Positions 25,602-35,277 are shown, counted from the stretch's first letter. The stretch: 64,000 bases of DNA from Winogradskyella sp. (GCF_028289625.1 NZ_JANQOM010000014.1:1-64000); one strand, 5' to 3'. Made by a program: numbers and translations. The notes: generated by a model not told the origin, from the letters alone.

Positions 25602-26537
25602 TTATAAATCTTTTAATTTTTCAAGGATTTCAGGAATCTTTCTTATCGATGCTATCTCCTTGTATTTAGACCTAAAATCATCTGCAGGGATACCAAAATA
25701 GTGTTTCCCACCTTCTAAAGACTTACTGACTCCCGCTTTTGCAGATATGATTGTTTTTTCTCCTATAGTAATACCACTTGTAATACCTACTTGACCCCAA
25801 ATAGTAACTTCGTCTTCAACAATGACACAACCTGCAATTCCAACCTGTGACGCTATAAGACACTTTTTACCAATGACGGTGTCGTGACCAATCTGCACTT
25901 GATTATCTATTTTAGTACCTTCTTTTATGGTAGTATCGCCTGTAACACCTTTATCAATGGTACAAGCTGCTCCAATATCGACGTTATCTTCAATAACGAC
26001 ACGTCCACCTGACAGCAATTGGTCGTAACCTTCTGGCCGCTTTTTATAATAAAAAGCACTTGCTCCTAAAACCGTACCTGCATGGATTGTGACATTATCG
26101 CCAATAACTGAATGATCATAAATACTCACGTTAGAATGTATCACACAATTTTTACCTATGGTGACATTATTGCCAATAAAGGAATTGGGTTGGATTATAG
26201 TTCCCTCCCCAATCTTAGCATCGTTAGCAATGGAAACGTTAGATGATTTAAAAGGTTTAAAATGCGTAGTTAATTTATTAAAATCCCTAAACGGATCATC
26301 AGAAATCAATAAGGCTTTACCCTCTGGGCAATCCACTTCTTTATTAATCAAAACAATAGTAGCTGCAGATTGAAGCGCTTTATCGTAATATTTCGGATGG
26401 TCTACAAAAACGATATCACCTGGCTCAACAACATGGATTTCATTCATGCCAAGAACTGGAAAATTATCAGCACCAACATAATCGGTATCGATTAATTTGG
26501 CGATTTGCTTTAATGTATGTGGCTTTGGAAACTTCAT
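25602..26537 (-). CDS. LpxD-like left-handed beta-helix acyltransferase paralogue
   Basis: A 311-aa protein with an LpxD-type N-terminal domain (residues 1-95) and hexapeptide repeats (about 100-280; IGEGTIIQPNSFIGNNVTIG and similar). Compared with the LpxD at 29304 it is shorter and differs around the catalytic His (IGHDTVIG). Flavobacteria often carry this second copy next to efp. It may acylate another amino sugar or act in a variant lipid A step. It sits 0 bp from efp in the same transcript. Confidence 0.82.
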   Translation of the reverse strand: MKFPKPHTLKQIAKLIDTDYVGADNFPVLGMNEIHVVEPGDIVFVDHPKYYDKALQSAATIVLINKEVDCPEGKALLISDDPFRDFNKLTTHFKPFKSSNVSIANDAKIGEGTIIQPNSFIGNNVTIGKNCVIHSNVSIYDHSVIGDNVTIHAGTVLGASAFYYKKRPEGYDQLLSGGRVVIEDNVDIGAACTIDKGVTGDTTIKEGTKIDNQVQIGHDTVIGKKCLIASQVGIAGCVIVEDEVTIWGQVGITSGITIGEKTIISAKAGVSKSLEGGKHYFGIPADDFRSKYKEIASIRKIPEILEKLKDL

Positions 26538-27104
26538 TTATTCCTTAATTCGCTCTTTGTAAGTCCCCTTTTCGGTTTCAATTTTAATTTTATCACCTTC
26601 ATTAATAAATAAAGGTACATTTACTGTAGCACCAGTTTCTACGGTCGCTGGCTTAGTAGCATTAGTAGCAGTATTTCCTTTAACACCTGGCTCGGTGTGC
26701 GTTACTTCTAAAATAACACTTGCTGGCATATCTACCGAAAGCGGCATATTATCTTCTGTATTGATTAAAACTGTTACCACTTCACCCTCTTTCATTAATT
26801 CTGGACGGTCTAAGGCATTCTCTGTGAGTTGTATCTGCGTATAATCGGACTCATTCATAAAGTGATAGTACTCACCATCATTATATAGGTATTGAAACTT
26901 ATGGGTTTCTACCCTTACATCATCAATTTTATGCCCAGCAGAAAAGGTATTATCAATTACTTTTCCTGTAGTAACACTTTTAAGTTTTGTTCTTACAAAA
27001 GCAGGACCCTTTCCTGGTTTTACGTGGAGGAACTCTATTATCTTGTATATGTCGTGATTATACTTGATACATAATCCGTTGCGTATATCCGATGTACTTG
27101 CCAT
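26538..27104 (-). CDS. efp: Translation elongation factor P
   Basis: A 188-aa EF-P with three beta domains. Domain I carries the loop VKPGKGPAFVRTKLK with the modifiable lysine near residue 32. Domain III ends with NVPLFINEGDKIKIETEKG. It rescues ribosomes stalled at polyproline. The gene lies between two beta-helix acyltransferase genes in the lipid A operon, a conserved arrangement in this group. Confidence 0.97.
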   Translation of the reverse strand: MASTSDIRNGLCIKYNHDIYKIIEFLHVKPGKGPAFVRTKLKSVTTGKVIDNTFSAGHKIDDVRVETHKFQYLYNDGEYYHFMNESDYTQIQLTENALDRPELMKEGEVVTVLINTEDNMPLSVDMPASVILEVTHTEPGVKGNTATNATKPATVETGATVNVPLFINEGDKIKIETEKGTYKERIKE

Positions 27105-27124
27105 TTTATTGTTTTATTTCTTAA

Positions 27125-27910
27125 TTAATTTGATTTGAAATAGCCTTTCATAATGCCTCGATGCGAGTTCTTAATAAACTGAAGAATTTCATCACGCTCT
27201 GGTGTGGCTTGCATTTCTGCTTCAATGATTTCTGAAGCTTGAGTATTATTATAGTTTTTCTGATACAGAATTCTATATATATCTTGAATTTCACGAATCT
27301 TTTCAGTGGTAAAACCTCTTCGTCTTAATCCAACGGAATTAATTCCAACGTAAGATAAAGGTTCTCTAGCTGCCTTTACATATGGTGGTACATCCTTGCG
27401 GACTAAAGAACCTCCTGTAACAAAGGCATGGTTACCAATAGAACAAAACTGATGCACAGCTGTCATACCTGCTAAAACTACATAATCACCAACTGTAATA
27501 TGTCCAGCTAGCGTACTGTTATTTGAAAATATACAATTATCACCAACAATACAGTCATGTGCGATATGGCAATACGCCATAATTAAACAATTGTTACCAA
27601 TAACGGTTTTCATTTTGTCAGAAGTACCTCTGTTTATAGTTACACACTCTCTGATAGTTACATTATTGCCTATCTCCACAGTAGTCTCTTCGTCATCATA
27701 TTTTAAGTCTTGAGGCACTGCAGAAATAACTGCGCCAGGGAAAATATTACAGTTTTTCCCAATTCGTGCACCTTCCATAATGGTGACATTACTTCCTATC
27801 CATGTACCCTCACCGATTTTCACATTATTATGAATCGTTGTGAATGGCTCTATTACCACATTTTTGGCAATCTTAGCGCCTGGGTGTACATATGCTAAAG
27901 GTTGGTTCAT
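27125..27910 (-). CDS. lpxA: Acyl-[ACP]-UDP-N-acetylglucosamine O-acyltransferase
   Basis: A 261-aa left-handed beta-helix enzyme. It has hexapeptide repeats from residue 8 to about 185, the catalytic-His region MAYCHIAHDCIVGDN, and the C-terminal helical domain starting GINSVGLRRRGFT, characteristic of LpxA. It catalyses the first step of lipid A synthesis. Its start directly abuts the lpxC-fabZ stop. Confidence 0.97.
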   Translation of the reverse strand: MNQPLAYVHPGAKIAKNVVIEPFTTIHNNVKIGEGTWIGSNVTIMEGARIGKNCNIFPGAVISAVPQDLKYDDEETTVEIGNNVTIRECVTINRGTSDKMKTVIGNNCLIMAYCHIAHDCIVGDNCIFSNNSTLAGHITVGDYVVLAGMTAVHQFCSIGNHAFVTGGSLVRKDVPPYVKAAREPLSYVGINSVGLRRRGFTTEKIREIQDIYRILYQKNYNNTQASEIIEAEMQATPERDEILQFIKNSHRGIMKGYFKSN

Positions 27911-29317
27911 TTACTTTACTTTTGAGATTTGTGCCATTAATTCCGCCTCTGCGCATAACTTTCCATTGGCATAAGCATAGCCCTGCATATGACAAATACC
28001 TCTTCTTATTGGCGTGATCAATGTACACTTAAATATTAAGGTATCGCCAGGAACTACTTTTTGTTTGAATTTTACGTTGTCTATCTTCATGAAGAACGTC
28101 AGGTAGTTTTCTGGATCAGGAACAGTACTTAGCACAAGTATGCCTCCCGTTTGTGCCATAGCCTCAACAATTAAAACACCTGGCATAACTGGTGCCCCTG
28201 GAAAATGTCCTCTAAAAAACTCTTCGTTCATAGTGACATTTTTCATCCCAATCACATAATTATCAGTCAATTCATACACCTTATCTAAGAGTAAGAATGG
28301 TTGCCTGTGCGGTAACATATTCATGATTTGATTCACATCCATTAGTGGTGGTGAATTCAAATCTATCTGTGGTACATTATTCCGCCTTTCATTCTTAATG
28401 ATTTTAGACATTTTCTTTGCAAACTGGGTGTTTACAAAATGTCCTGGCTTATTTGCTATGACTTTGCCTCTTATTCGCGTTCCAATTAATGCCAAATCGC
28501 CAACGACATCAAGCAATTTATGGCGTGCAGCCTCATTAGGATGATGCAACGTTAAATTATCTAAAATACCATTTGGCTTTACGGCTATATCATCTTTTTT
28601 AAAGGCCTTTCGCAATCGTTTCATAGTCGCTGGGGACAATTCTTTATCTACGTATACAATTGCATTATTAAGGTCACCTCCTTTAATTAGACCATGTTCA
28701 AGCAGCATTTCGATTTCATGCAAAAAACTAAAAGTTCTGGCATCGGCAATTTCGGTTTTGAATTCTGAAACCGAATTCATTGTGGCGTTTTGGGTTCCTA
28801 AAACTTTGGTTCCGAAATCCACCATAGTTGTCACCTTGTAGGATTCGGATGGCATGAGAATAATTTCACTACCTGTTGCCTCATCAGCATAAGAGACTAC
28901 TTCCTTAACGACGTATTCTTCCCTAAAGGCATCTTGTTCTACAACACCTGCTTTCTCGAGAGCTTCAACAAAAAACTTTGAAGACCCATCCATAATAGGT
29001 GGTTCCGAAGCATTAAGTTCTATAATAGCATTGTCGATATCGAGACCAACCAAGGCGGCTAAAACATGCTCACAGGTCTGTATAGTGACTCCGTTTTTCT
29101 CTAGGCAGGTCCCTCTTTGCGTGTTGGTTACGTAATTAGCGTCTGCTTCAATCTTAGGATTACCCTCTAAATCAACACGTTCAAACAGAAATCCTGAATT
29201 TTCGGCTCCTGGTTTAAAAACCAAAGTTACATCAGATCCTGTATGAAGTCCTACACCTTTTAGCGCAACTTCTTTTTCAATGGTCTTTTGTTTTATTTCC
29301 GTTTTAACTATTGCCAT
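27911..29317 (-). CDS. lpxC-fabZ: Fused LpxC deacetylase / FabZ 3-hydroxyacyl-ACP dehydratase
   Basis: The 468-aa fusion: residues 1-310 are LpxC ([23 protein letters not shown] with Zn ligand His, [10 protein letters not shown], and the [14 protein letters not shown]n/catalytic motif). Residues about 320-468 are FabZ ([17 protein letters not shown]; catalytic [22 protein letters not shown]). The fusion couples lipid A commitment with fatty-acid elongation and is typical of Bacteroidota. It overlaps the lpxD 3' end by 14 bp. Confidence 0.98.
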   Translation of the reverse strand: MAIVKTEIKQKTIEKEVALKGVGLHTGSDVTLVFKPGAENSGFLFERVDLEGNPKIEADANYVTNTQRGTCLEKNGVTIQTCEHVLAALVGLDIDNAIIELNASEPPIMDGSSKFFVEALEKAGVVEQDAFREEYVVKEVVSYADEATGSEIILMPSESYKVTTMVDFGTKVLGTQNATMNSVSEFKTEIADARTFSFLHEIEMLLEHGLIKGGDLNNAIVYVDKELSPATMKRLRKAFKKDDIAVKPNGILDNLTLHHPNEAARHKLLDVVGDLALIGTRIRGKVIANKPGHFVNTQFAKKMSKIIKNERRNNVPQIDLNSPPLMDVNQIMNMLPHRQPFLLLDKVYELTDNYVIGMKNVTMNEEFFRGHFPGAPVMPGVLIVEAMAQTGGILVLSTVPDPENYLTFFMKIDNVKFKQKVVPGDTLIFKCTLITPIRRGICHMQGYAYANGKLCAEAELMAQISKVK

Positions 29318-30332
29318 CTACTTTCTTTTCTATTTCACTAATATTTTTAATAATCTTAGGTAAGTTTTTAAAGTACACATAAGACTTATTGTAATCGCCA
29401 TAGGCTAATGCTGGAGATCCTTGTAGCACCTCATTGTCTTTTACATGCCTTCCTATACCAGATTGTGCCTGTATCCTTACATTGTTCCCTATGGTAATAT
29501 GACCAACAATGCCTACTTGCCCACCTATTTGACAATTCTCACCAATTTTAGTAGAACCTGCGATACCAGCTTGGGCGGCAATGACCGTATTTTTACCTAT
29601 CTCTACATTATGGGCTATCTGTATTTGGTTATCCAATTTTACACCTTTTCTTATAATCGTTGACCCAAGTGTTGCTCTATCTATCGTTGTTCCGGCTCCT
29701 ATGTCTACAAAATCCTCAATAATGACATTTCCTATTTGTGGTACTTTAGAATATTCACCATTTTCATTTGGTTTAAAGCCAAATCCATCAGCACCAATGA
29801 TTGCGCCAGAATTGATAACGCAGTTAGTTCCTATAACACAATCTGAATAAATCTTTCCACCAGAAAATACGACGGTATTATCGCCAATAACCACATTGTC
29901 ACCAATATATGAATTGGGAAAAATCTTAACATTGTTACCTAAAGTTACATTATCACCTATATATGTAAAAGCGCCTATATATATATTGTCTCCAATTTTT
30001 GCTGATTTTGAAACATAGCTTGGCTGCTCAATACCTGACTTGTTGAGTTTTATTTGATTGTAATATTCAAGTAGTTTAGTAAATGCACCGTATGCATCTT
30101 CTACTTTTATTAAGGTTGTCTCAAGAGCTTCTTCGGGTTCAAAATCCGTATTGACAATAGTTATCGAAGCCTTAGTTGTATATATATAAGGTTTGTATTT
30201 TGGATTCGCCAAGAACGTTAGCGATCCTTTTGTTCCTTCTTCAATTTTTGCAAGTTTTGAAACTTGTGTATTTGGATCACCAACGACAGTACCTTCTAAA
30301 ATACCTGCGATTTGTTCTGCTGTAAATTCCAA
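29304..30332 (-). CDS. lpxD: UDP-3-O-acylglucosamine N-acyltransferase
   Basis: A 342-aa LpxD: N-terminal uridine-binding domain ([20 protein letters not shown]), hexapeptide beta-helix (about residues 100-290), and the catalytic His in [19 protein letters not shown], followed by a C-terminal helix. It N-acylates UDP-3-O-acyl-GlcN in lipid A synthesis. It heads the lpxD-lpxC/fabZ-lpxA-efp gene string. Confidence 0.97.
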   Translation of the reverse strand: MEFTAEQIAGILEGTVVGDPNTQVSKLAKIEEGTKGSLTFLANPKYKPYIYTTKASITIVNTDFEPEEALETTLIKVEDAYGAFTKLLEYYNQIKLNKSGIEQPSYVSKSAKIGDNIYIGAFTYIGDNVTLGNNVKIFPNSYIGDNVVIGDNTVVFSGGKIYSDCVIGTNCVINSGAIIGADGFGFKPNENGEYSKVPQIGNVIIEDFVDIGAGTTIDRATLGSTIIRKGVKLDNQIQIAHNVEIGKNTVIAAQAGIAGSTKIGENCQIGGQVGIVGHITIGNNVRIQAQSGIGRHVKDNEVLQGSPALAYGDYNKSYVYFKNLPKIIKNISEIEKKVDGNS

Positions 30333-30383
30333 TTAATTGATTTTAAAAAATGTTGGTTTCCGCAAAAATAGAAAAAATATGTA

Positions 30384-31613
30384 TTACATTTTCTTTTTGG
30401 GATAACACATATAATACTTAGTTACTGGTTTACTCAAAGCTTTTAGATTTAAATGGTCAGAAGCTTTTACAATATCCTTTATTTTACCAGTTTTTGTTAA
30501 AATATTTATATGCTGCTTTTTATTTTGATAAGCCACGTTGGTAATTTTTCCATCAAACACAAAGTAATCCGCCTCTGCTTTTGAAATCGAATAGTTTTCC
30601 ATGAGCACTTTAGCATGTACTGCCAAGTCCGAAGTCGTAATAGGTTTATTCTTCATTTTAATTTTTAGCAAATCTCTATTGATAATCATTTCGCAAAGAT
30701 TACTAAGCACAAAATCCTCATGGTACTGCCATTCTTTCATAGCAGCTACAATATCATAGTCATCGAGTTTGGCAAACACCATAAGTGCGTCCGATTCAAA
30801 ACTTTCGTTATTAATTTCTGAGTTTAAAAAATAAAACAACGGTTCACTGCAGTTTAGTTTAATGCCTTGTTGTACGAGGGCCTTGGCTCTCTTAAGTATT
30901 CTTGTTAACAATTGTTCGGCAACAACCCCTGTTTTATGCAAATAAACCTGCCAATACATAAACCGTCTGGCCACCAAAAATTTCTCAACACCATAGATGC
31001 CTTTTTCTTCAACTACAAGTTGATTATCCACAACATTGAGCATTGTAATTAAACGTTCACTGTTTATATTACCCTCAGCAACACCTGTGTAAAAGCTATC
31101 GCGCTTTAAGTAATCCGCTCTATCCATATCCAATTGACTAGAAATCAGCTGGCACATAAATTTACGAGGATATTTGCCTTTAAAGATTGAAATCGCCAAC
31201 GTTAAACTTCCGTTAAACTCGTCGTTGAGTTTTTCCATAAAACGAAGGGAAATATCTTCGTGCGATACATCATTCACTATACTATGTTCCATGGCATGAG
31301 AGAAAGGCCCATGACCAATATCGTGTAATAAAATTGCTATTAGTAATCCATTTTCTTCGTCTTCAGAAATGCTAATGCCCTTAAAACGAAGTACATTAAT
31401 TGCTTTTTGCATTAAGTACATACTTCCCAAGGCATGATGAAACCGCGTATGATGTGCTCCCGGATAAACCAAATATGACAAACCCATTTGACTTATACGA
31501 CGTAATCTCTGAAAGTATTTATGCTGAATAAGATCAAAAACTAACGAATTCGGAATCGTAATAAATCCGTAAATTGGATCGTTAAATATTTTAAGTTTAT
31601 TGCTAGACTTCAA
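30384..31613 (-). CDS. HD-domain phosphohydrolase (dGTPase-like)
   Basis: The 409-aa protein has the H...HD...D metal motif: TRFHHALGSMYLM, then LLHDIGHGPFSHAMEH (about residues 95-110) and DMDRADYLKRDSFYTG. It resembles YdhJ/SAMHD1-type HD hydrolases acting on nucleotides. Its placement just before lpxD and divergent from porX is conserved in flavobacteria. The substrate is not determinable from sequence. Confidence 0.9.
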   Translation of the reverse strand: MKSSNKLKIFNDPIYGFITIPNSLVFDLIQHKYFQRLRRISQMGLSYLVYPGAHHTRFHHALGSMYLMQKAINVLRFKGISISEDEENGLLIAILLHDIGHGPFSHAMEHSIVNDVSHEDISLRFMEKLNDEFNGSLTLAISIFKGKYPRKFMCQLISSQLDMDRADYLKRDSFYTGVAEGNINSERLITMLNVVDNQLVVEEKGIYGVEKFLVARRFMYWQVYLHKTGVVAEQLLTRILKRAKALVQQGIKLNCSEPLFYFLNSEINNESFESDALMVFAKLDDYDIVAAMKEWQYHEDFVLSNLCEMIINRDLLKIKMKNKPITTSDLAVHAKVLMENYSISKAEADYFVFDGKITNVAYQNKKQHINILTKTGKIKDIVKASDHLNLKALSKPVTKYYMCYPKKKM

Positions 31614-31647
31614 TTAGGAAAATTCATTAATTAGAAAACAAATATAC

Positions 31648-33201
31648 ATGAACAACATAAATATTCTCTGGGTAGATGACGAAATTGATTTATTAAAACC
31701 TCATATCCTATTCCTTAAGAAAAAACAATACGAGGTTACAACATGCCAAAGTGGTACAGAGGCCTTAGAGATTATTGACGATACCAATTTTGATATTGTT
31801 TTCTTAGACGAGAATATGCCAGGACTTACAGGTCTAGAAACGCTTAATGAGATTAAGGAGCGTCGCGCCAATCTGCCTATAGTTATGATTACTAAAAGTG
31901 AAGAGGAGTATATTATGGAAGAAGCTATTGGAAGCAAAATTGCGGATTACCTTATAAAACCTGTAAATCCCAACCAAATCTTATTGAGCTTAAAGAAGAA
32001 TTTGGACCACTCGCGTTTAGTCTCTGAGAAAACGACATCTAACTATCAACAAGAATTTAGAAAGATTGCCATGGATCTGTCTATGGTAAACTCTTATGAA
32101 GAATGGATAGATCTATATCAAAAGCTCATTTACTGGGAACTACAACTTGAAGATATTGAAGATGTTGGCATGACAGACATCCTTGAATCCCAAAAAACGG
32201 AAGCCAATTTGCAATTTGGAAAATTTATTGAGAAAAATTACGAAGATTGGTTTCAACCCAATAGTGATGCTCCTGTGATGTCGCATACCTTATTTAAGGA
32301 AAAGGTTGTGCCAGAATTGAGTGATAAACAACCCACGCTTATGGTGGTTATTGATAATTTGCGATATGACCAATGGAAAGCTTTTGAACCTACTGTAAAT
32401 AACTACTACAAGAAAGCTTTAGAGCTATCGTTTTTTAGTATTCTGCCTACAGCAACACAATATGCGAGAAATGCCATTTTTTCTGGTTTAATGCCAGCTG
32501 ATATGGAAAAACTGTATCCACAATACTGGAAAAACGATACCGACGAAGGTGGCAAAAATTTGCATGAGGATGATTTTTTGAGAGAACAAATAAAACGTTT
32601 GGGCCTAAATCATATTACATACGAGTATCACAAGATTACTAACCTAAGGTCAGGTAAAAAATTGGTTGAGAACTTTAGAACATTAAAGGAAAATGATCTA
32701 ACAGTCGTGGTCTACAATTTTGTAGATATGCTTTCTCATGCCAAAACCGAAATGGAAGTCGTTAAGGAATTAGCATCTAACGATAAAGCGTATCGCTCTT
32801 TGACACAAAGCTGGTTTAAAAATTCACCTTTACTCGAAATGATACAACTCTCGCAACAGCTAGGCTTTAAATTAATCTTAACTACGGATCACGGTACTAT
32901 TAACGTCAAAGCACCGTCTAAGGTGATTGGCGATAGGGATACTAGTCTTAATTTGCGTTACAAAACAGGCCGTAGTTTAACGTATCAAGATAAAGATGTG
33001 ATGGCCGTAAAAAATCCAAAGTCTGTCCATTTACCTGCTTTAACGATGAGTAGTTCGTTTATTTTTGCTAAAGGTGATTTGTTTTTAGCCTATCCCAATA
33101 ATTTCAACCATTACGTGAGTTATTACAGAAACACCTATCAGCACGGTGGCGTATCTTTGGAAGAAATGATTATCCCTTTTGTAGTTTTGGATCCTAAATG
33201 A
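31648..33201 (+). CDS. porX: PorX: response regulator with PglZ-type phosphatase domain, T9SS regulator
   Basis: The N-terminal receiver domain has acidic residues in WVDDE, phospho-acceptor Asp54 in FLDENMPG, and Lys104 in YLIKPVNP. A helical linker follows. The C-terminal PglZ/alkaline-phosphatase-like domain (about residues 225-517) has LMVVIDNLRYDQW, LTTDHGT and the His in YQHGGVSLEEM. PorX, phosphorylated by PorY, controls type IX secretion and gliding genes in Bacteroidota. It is divergent from the HD-domain gene and upstream of tsaE. Confidence 0.95.
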   Translation: MNNINILWVDDEIDLLKPHILFLKKKQYEVTTCQSGTEALEIIDDTNFDIVFLDENMPGLTGLETLNEIKERRANLPIVMITKSEEEYIMEEAIGSKIADYLIKPVNPNQILLSLKKNLDHSRLVSEKTTSNYQQEFRKIAMDLSMVNSYEEWIDLYQKLIYWELQLEDIEDVGMTDILESQKTEANLQFGKFIEKNYEDWFQPNSDAPVMSHTLFKEKVVPELSDKQPTLMVVIDNLRYDQWKAFEPTVNNYYKKALELSFFSILPTATQYARNAIFSGLMPADMEKLYPQYWKNDTDEGGKNLHEDDFLREQIKRLGLNHITYEYHKITNLRSGKKLVENFRTLKENDLTVVVYNFVDMLSHAKTEMEVVKELASNDKAYRSLTQSWFKNSPLLEMIQLSQQLGFKLILTTDHGTINVKAPSKVIGDRDTSLNLRYKTGRSLTYQDKDVMAVKNPKSVHLPALTMSSSFIFAKGDLFLAYPNNFNHYVSYYRNTYQHGGVSLEEMIIPFVVLDPK

Positions 33202-33409
33202 TAGCAATACACTATTGCTACAATATTGAACTGTCACACTGAGCGCAGTCGAAGTGTTGTTTCAATAATCCTGCAATAACATTAAAATCTTTAAATCTTT
33301 GATTACAAAACCATCTGTTAAAAGCATAAAAATCCGATGAAATGCATTTTTTTCTAGGAATTTCCATTTTTTATTCCTAACATTGTAATCCATTTTACAA
33401 TAGGTTACT
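33202..33409. other. Repeat-containing spacer between porX and tsaE
   Basis: This 208-bp spacer has TAGCAATA-CAC-TATTGCTA directly after the porX stop and a copy of the dispersed 38-bp REP unit (33227-33266). It also has an inverted repeat TAGGAAT/ATTCCTA, and TTGTAATCCATTTTACAA (33383-33400) just before the tsaE start. No gene is seen. Confidence 0.6.
33227..33266. repeat. Dispersed 38-bp REP unit
   Basis: TGAACTGTCACACTGAGC, a variable tetranucleotide, then TCGAAGTGTTGTTTCA. It matches, in inverse orientation, the copy at 16683-16720 in the his operon. Confidence 0.75.
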
Positions 33410-33880
33410 GTGAATACCATTGAATTTACATACCACTTAAAGGATATTGATGCTACGGCTACGATGGTTTTGGAGCATTTAGATTCTAAGTCTAAGGCTA
33501 TCTTATTTGATGGCCCTATGGGTGCTGGTAAGACCACCTTTATCAATGCCTTGTTAAAGGCTATGAAAAGTGATGATACAGCCACTAGCCCAACCTTTTC
33601 TATTGTAAATGAATATAAGATACCCAACGACAAGGTGTATCATTTTGACTTTTACCGCATTGAATCGTTGGATGACGCCTATAATTTTGGTATAGAAGAC
33701 TACTTTAATAGTGAGCATTGGCTATTTATAGAATGGCCAGATTGTATTGAAGCCTTGCTTCCAGAAGATGCACAATCCATTACTATTGCTAGTATTAACA
33801 ATACTGTTAGATCCCTCAAATTAACTGTAAATAATAAACTTTTAACCGAACATAACGCTATGACAGAACCGAAATTTTAA
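33410..33880 (+). CDS. tsaE: tRNA threonylcarbamoyladenosine biosynthesis ATPase TsaE
   Basis: A 156-aa protein with a GTG start (ATG is absent at the expected N-terminus MNTIEFTYHLKD). It has the P-loop GPMGAGKTTF (residues 35-44), SPTFSIVNEY, the HFDFYRI strand, and LFIEWPD. It supports TsaB/TsaD in making t6A37 on ANN-decoding tRNAs. The length is normal. Downstream begins the accessory island. Confidence 0.95.
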   Translation: MNTIEFTYHLKDIDATATMVLEHLDSKSKAILFDGPMGAGKTTFINALLKAMKSDDTATSPTFSIVNEYKIPNDKVYHFDFYRIESLDDAYNFGIEDYFNSEHWLFIEWPDCIEALLPEDAQSITIASINNTVRSLKLTVNNKLLTEHNAMTEPKF

Positions 33881-33918
33881 ATAAAATTTCAATAACATTC
33901 TAAAGAAAGAGTACTAGT

Positions 33919-33937
33919 GTTACGGTTTTTCCGTAAC
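33919..33937. other. Perfect hairpin after tsaE
   Basis: GTTACGG-TTTTT-CCGTAAC is a 7-bp stem with a T5 loop, 39 bp after tsaE. There is no T-run after it, so a terminator role is only possible. Confidence 0.35.
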
Positions 33938-33999
33938 CACAACCTCAAAATTCCTTGGATTTTAACACCGATTGATTTCTACAGGCTCTATACGTGCTT

Positions 34000-34007
34000 T
34001 AAATTTG
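34000..34007 (+). promoter_or_regulatory. Candidate -7 box TAAATTTG
   Basis: TAAATTTG fits TAnnTTTG and lies 30 bp before the start codon of the 47-aa secreted peptide at 34038, supporting that ORF as transcribed. Confidence 0.45.
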
Positions 34008-34037
34008 TAGTATTAATTAATTAAATCCCTTGAAATT

Positions 34038-34181
34038 ATGAAAGCAAAAAAATTAGTACTAGCAATTGCGATTTTCGGTGGAATGTTATTTACTGCACAA
34101 GCAACTAACATTATCGACTTAGATGGACAAACTACGACAGAAGTTAAAAAGAAGGCTAGAGATATTCCAAGCGGAGGATAA
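34038..34181 (+). CDS. Small secreted peptide, 47 aa
   Basis: The ATG at 34038 opens a 47-codon ORF with a convincing signal peptide (MKAKKLVLAIAIFGGMLFTA, cleavage after QA). A short charged tail follows, ending KKKARDIPSGG. A TAnnTTTG box precedes it. Its last 59 bp overlap the next gene in another reading frame. Small exported peptides of this style are common and uncharacterised in flavobacteria. The alternative is that the downstream gene starts later and the overlap is smaller. Confidence 0.6.
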   Translation: MKAKKLVLAIAIFGGMLFTAQATNIIDLDGQTTTEVKKKARDIPSGG

Positions 34182-34674
34182 AAACTCCAAGAAAGTTCTT
34201 TTGATAGGGAGTTTAATTGCTACTTTGATAGCATTATCTCCTTATTTATTTTACTTATACGAAAGTGTTCCAGAAACTCAGATTTGGGACACTTTTTTGT
34301 TTACCTATGATAGTAAGGCTTGGGGGGATGCCAACTACGTAATGTGGGTACTTACTGGTAAACTCGTTCCCCTACTTTATTTATTTGTTTGGTTCTTTAC
34401 TTGCCGTCATTGGTGGTATCATACTATTTTGGTACCTATTGTTATGTATATCTTCCAAATTACAGTTATGCTAAATGAGGATACTGAATATATGGATGAG
34501 TTTCAAATCATTTATTTAGTTCCAATTATGGCAGTTGTGGTACCATCGATCTATCTTATAAGGGCTAAGATGTTTAATAAGATTAACGATGCAAATAAAA
34601 CCCTTGAAGAATTAGAAGAAGAATTTATGATTAAACCGACTACATTTTGGGGTAAGGTTAGGCAGTATTTTTAG
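34123..34674 (+). CDS. Membrane protein, 183 aa, related to the convergent 34684 gene
   Basis: It has an N-terminal basic amphipathic helix, about four membrane helices (roughly residues 27-47, 78-98, 100-120 and 128-148), and an acidic tail. The segment LYLFVWFFTCRHWWYHTIL and a following LNEDTEYMDEF motif match the same positions in the neighbouring minus-strand gene, so the two are paralogues. The chosen ATG lies inside the 47-aa peptide gene. No function is recognised. Confidence 0.65.
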   Translation: MDKLRQKLKRRLEIFQAEDKNSKKVLLIGSLIATLIALSPYLFYLYESVPETQIWDTFLFTYDSKAWGDANYVMWVLTGKLVPLLYLFVWFFTCRHWWYHTILVPIVMYIFQITVMLNEDTEYMDEFQIIYLVPIMAVVVPSIYLIRAKMFNKINDANKTLEELEEEFMIKPTTFWGKVRQYF

Positions 34675-34683
34675 CTCTACACT

Positions 34684-35277
34684 CTAAAGTTGGTCTTTTA
34701 AAGCGATTAACTTTTTTAAATATATCTCTTTATCTAGCTTAAACTTTTGAGACCTAAGTTCTTTTAATTTTACCTTAAGACTTTTATGACTTGTAATGTT
34801 TTTACTTGAAAGATCTGAAAGAAGATTCTCAATCTCTGTTTCAATATCTTTATGAACTTCTTTTGCGCCTAGATTACTATTAATCTTTTTTATCATAAGG
34901 TAAAATACTATAACAACTGGTGTTGCAATGATAATACCAAAAATACCTTCATACTTATCTATTACCTTATAGTCATCGTTAATTATTTGTAAAAGCTGTA
35001 TTATAAAGACCAACAAAGGCAGTAACAAAATTATCTTCCACCAGTCTTTGGATGTTAAATACCAAATCACTAATATGACAATAAAAATGAGTTTTTGGGA
35101 TAATGTCCACACAAAAGCTTGAATACTTTGATAATAGCTACTTGTAAAGGAATAATTAAAAATGGTTATCTCTCTTGTATCAGGAAATAACAAATAAGCA
35201 TATGAAATCACAGGAATTAAAAGTATTGCTATTATAACTTTTATGTCGCTTTTAAGTTTTCTTTTAGTTGTTATCAT
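34684..35277 (-). CDS. Membrane protein, 197 aa, paralogue of the 34123 gene
   Basis: Four predicted helices with VILVIWYLTSKDWWKIILLLP and INDDYKVIDKYEG, aligning with FFTCRHWWYHTILVP and LNEDTEYMDEFQ of the convergent neighbour. The C-terminal 60 residues form a charged coiled-coil (IETEIENLLSDLSS to KKLIALKD) longer than in the paralogue. The genes are tail to tail with a 9-bp gap. Function is unknown. Confidence 0.65.
   Translation of the reverse strand: MITTKRKLKSDIKVIIAILLIPVISYAYLLFPDTREITIFNYSFTSSYYQSIQAFVWTLSQKLIFIVILVIWYLTSKDWWKIILLLPLLVFIIQLLQIINDDYKVIDKYEGIFGIIIATPVVIVFYLMIKKINSNLGAKEVHKDIETEIENLLSDLSSKNITSHKSLKVKLKELRSQKFKLDKEIYLKKLIALKDQL

Noticed and set aside
33262..33633. 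123-codon minus-strand ORF overlapping tsaE
   Set aside because: Antisense to a well-identified gene, reads through a REP unit, and has no recognisable domain.
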